Notes under the pieces: model-generated
Databases searched by the model: none
Seen by the model: the letters and a program-made list of their open reading frames with translations, nothing else
What the model was told of the DNA's origin: nothing
Program-made: the position numbers and the translations under genes
Assembly: GCA_013396635.1 (NCBI GenBank)
Contig: WBMW01001708.1
Location: forward strand, 1,492,105-1,556,104
Direction: 5' to 3'
From: Penelope pileata
Taxonomy: Eukaryota; Chordata; Aves; Galliformes; Cracidae
DNA length: 64,000 nucleotides
Shown here: one piece after another, positions 62,017-64,000 of the stretch
How the letters are laid out: every line of letters begins with the position of its first letter
Position numbering within the stretch: the stretch's first letter is position 1

Positions 62017-64000
62017 GCAAACGGGGCTCGGCTGTCAGTGGGTTTCTTCAGGTTTGATTTTTTTTTTTTAATTTGTTTATTCTAACAGACTCTTCAAGGG
62101 AATAGGATGTACATTCATTTAGATGGAGAAGCCTGAGTGCACTGCAGGACTCTGCTGAGAGGCATTCTTCAGGCTGTGTAAGAAATGCATGGTTCTGGGG
62201 TATTTTGTTTTTTCATCTTGTTTTGTCTCTTTTGTATGCATGGCTGGCACAGGGCTGTTGTCCTGTTTTTACAGCATTTAGTTACAATAGATATTCCAAG
62301 GCTGAACAAAATGTTCTTTTATCTTGTTAAAGAATGTAGCTGGGGTTTTTTCCTTGCATAACTTTTCCTTAGTGTTTTGGAAAGAGAGATTATCTTTTTG
62401 GGGTGTTTATTTAATTTTGGTCTAAACCCATCTGCTCTGTGCATCCTGCAATGCCTGTTTTCTCATCCTGATCAGCTGAGAGCAGCCTGAACTGCCGTGC
62501 AGCTCCTTTCTGTGGTTAGTCATTGCAAACCCCAAATTGTAGCTTTTTGGTTTTGAATGGAACTCCTATTTGCTGTTTGCCTTTCTTTTAATGGGATATT
62601 TGACTCTGTGTCAGGATAAAGAGGCATATTGCAGGCTTCACATACTCATTTTGCATTTTTCTCTTTCTGCTGCCAGACAATGCCGAGCTCACTGCAATTA
62701 ATGGGCCCATGAAATAATGACCGTCTGATAATGAGGAGGCTGGCTCTTTCTTGGGATCAGATGTGAAGCTTTGCGTCTCATCCCTGTTAGTGGAGTGATG
62801 GGAGACGTTTGGTGAATGATGACTGAAATTTATTGGGTATAAGATACAGGGGATTTTGCCAGCTCCTCTCTGCTGTGCTTATTGGTCCCAATGTTTTAGC
62901 TGTTGTTACGGGCTACATTTCAGGTGCACAGAGAGTGCGTGTCACTATCCCTGTATGGGAGAAAGAGTCAGGGCTCTAAGAGAGGACGGACAGCAGGAGC
63001 TGCACTCCGAGCAGCCCTGAGATGAGAGAAATCTGAAGTTGAGTTTGGTATCAGGAGCATCAGTGAAAAGAAAGAGCGACTGGCAGGAGGGTGAGACGAA
63101 TCCTGCTGCCACGGGGCCAGCCCACTGCATTTCAAACATCACCTGGATCGAAAGGGAGGCAGCAGGAAACCCAGCCAGAGGGTACTCAGCTGCACGTCAT
63201 TTCTGTGCAGGGTTTACTGAGAGTGGACTGAAAATGAATTTCTTTTGAAAAATGGCACAATCTGAAATACACGCTAGAACACCAAAAACAACAACCAACC
63301 ATTAATCTGTGCTAGGATGTCTTAAAGTCATCAGGAAGAAAATAGAGAATAAAAAGCAATACTGCTCTAAACCTTTAAAGGTAGATCTTGGGGCTGGTGG
63401 AAAGCACCTGCAGCCACTTCTTGCTTCAGGCAGTAAACAGACTCAGGTTTTCCATCAGGAAGAGAAGATCCCTGTGCCATTTTGTCATGTTTCACCACCT
63501 GAGTCGGTCCAGTGATGGGCTGATTTAGAGCCAAGAAATATTAAACCATCTAAATGTATGAGAACGGGCAGTTAAAAAGCTATGAGAGCTTATGTATATA
63601 CACACCCAGTAAATGACTATATGCGTGTTTATCAAAAACATTCGCCTATATGAGAGCATGCGTTGTATGTGTGTAAAACAAAAAAGACGCCCTGTGAGAT
63701 GAGCTCTAGCACTTCTAATCCCTGTAGGCCACAGTCAGCAGGGACAATCTGCTTCTGCTTCTCACTGTAGGTACCAATGCTTTTGCTTTTAGAACTGGTA
63801 TGTTTTGGTAAACTTATCCTCTTTCTCTGATGTAAGAGACACTTTTCCAATAGGTATTTAACTGCTTATAATGACTGCGGGCAGTACATCCTGGTGTAAT
63901 TCTAATGTGTGAAGTTTTGGAGCTCAAAACAAATGTTAGTGAAGCTTGGATTTTAATGCACACTAACAGCTGTACAACAATCTGATATGCACAGATAGAG
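62017..64000. other. Right flank; nothing recognised
   Basis: Unique sequence continues from the candidate donor to the window end. No repeat family, exon with good signals or RNA gene was seen. Confidence 0.45.

Noticed and set aside
1..64000. CRISPR arrays, operons, rRNA, tRNA
   Set aside because: No spaced direct repeats, no tightly packed co-directional genes and no recognisable RNA gene sequences. The repeat content is that of a bird genome.

Overview
The window looks like about 64 kb of bird genomic DNA, most likely from a galliform or close relative. Several CR1 LINE 3' ends (starting or ending in the 'agaatcat'-type tail), a copy of the avian ERVL-type LTR family and a possible decayed MIR SINE point to an avian genome. 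I see no operon-like or prokaryotic organisation. Most of the window is AT-rich, gene-poor intronic or intergenic DNA, and nearly all long open frames are chance frames. Assembly gaps lie at 5150-5788 (639 N), 45314-45341 (28 N) and 26639 (single N).

The clearest genic feature is a CpG island at about 9.88-10.62 kb. It is followed by a plus-strand exon that starts at ATG 10827 or 10842 and ends at a canonical GTAAGT donor at 10926. The exon encodes a short Ser/Lys-rich N-terminus. I do not recognise the gene. The remaining 53 kb is best read as its long first intron or as flanking DNA. Only speculative exon-like segments were seen there, the most interesting at 45655-45759 (phase-compatible with the first exon) and 61946-62010. 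The latter follows a second, weaker CpG-rich block at 61.43-61.90 kb that could be an alternative promoter.

The left 4.5 kb holds several exon-like segments with good splice signals (958-1122, 1228-1318, 3180-3191, 3413-3508). They could be the 3' part of another plus-strand gene or coincidences.

The mobile-element layer is the best supported. At 4572-6233 there is a minus-strand ERVL-like provirus with TG...CA ends, imperfect terminal inverted repeats and a 5-bp target duplication. A Gag fragment is fused directly into the 3' LTR and an assembly gap lies inside. At 26310-27284 one CR1 copy is interrupted by another. Further CR1 copies lie at 37841-38112, 39628-39766, 46096-46200 and 60800-61116, with a probable old CR1 at 30170-30560. 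MIR-like remnants lie at 46261-46396 and, more doubtfully, 37660-37790. All identities rest on reading by eye; no database search was possible.
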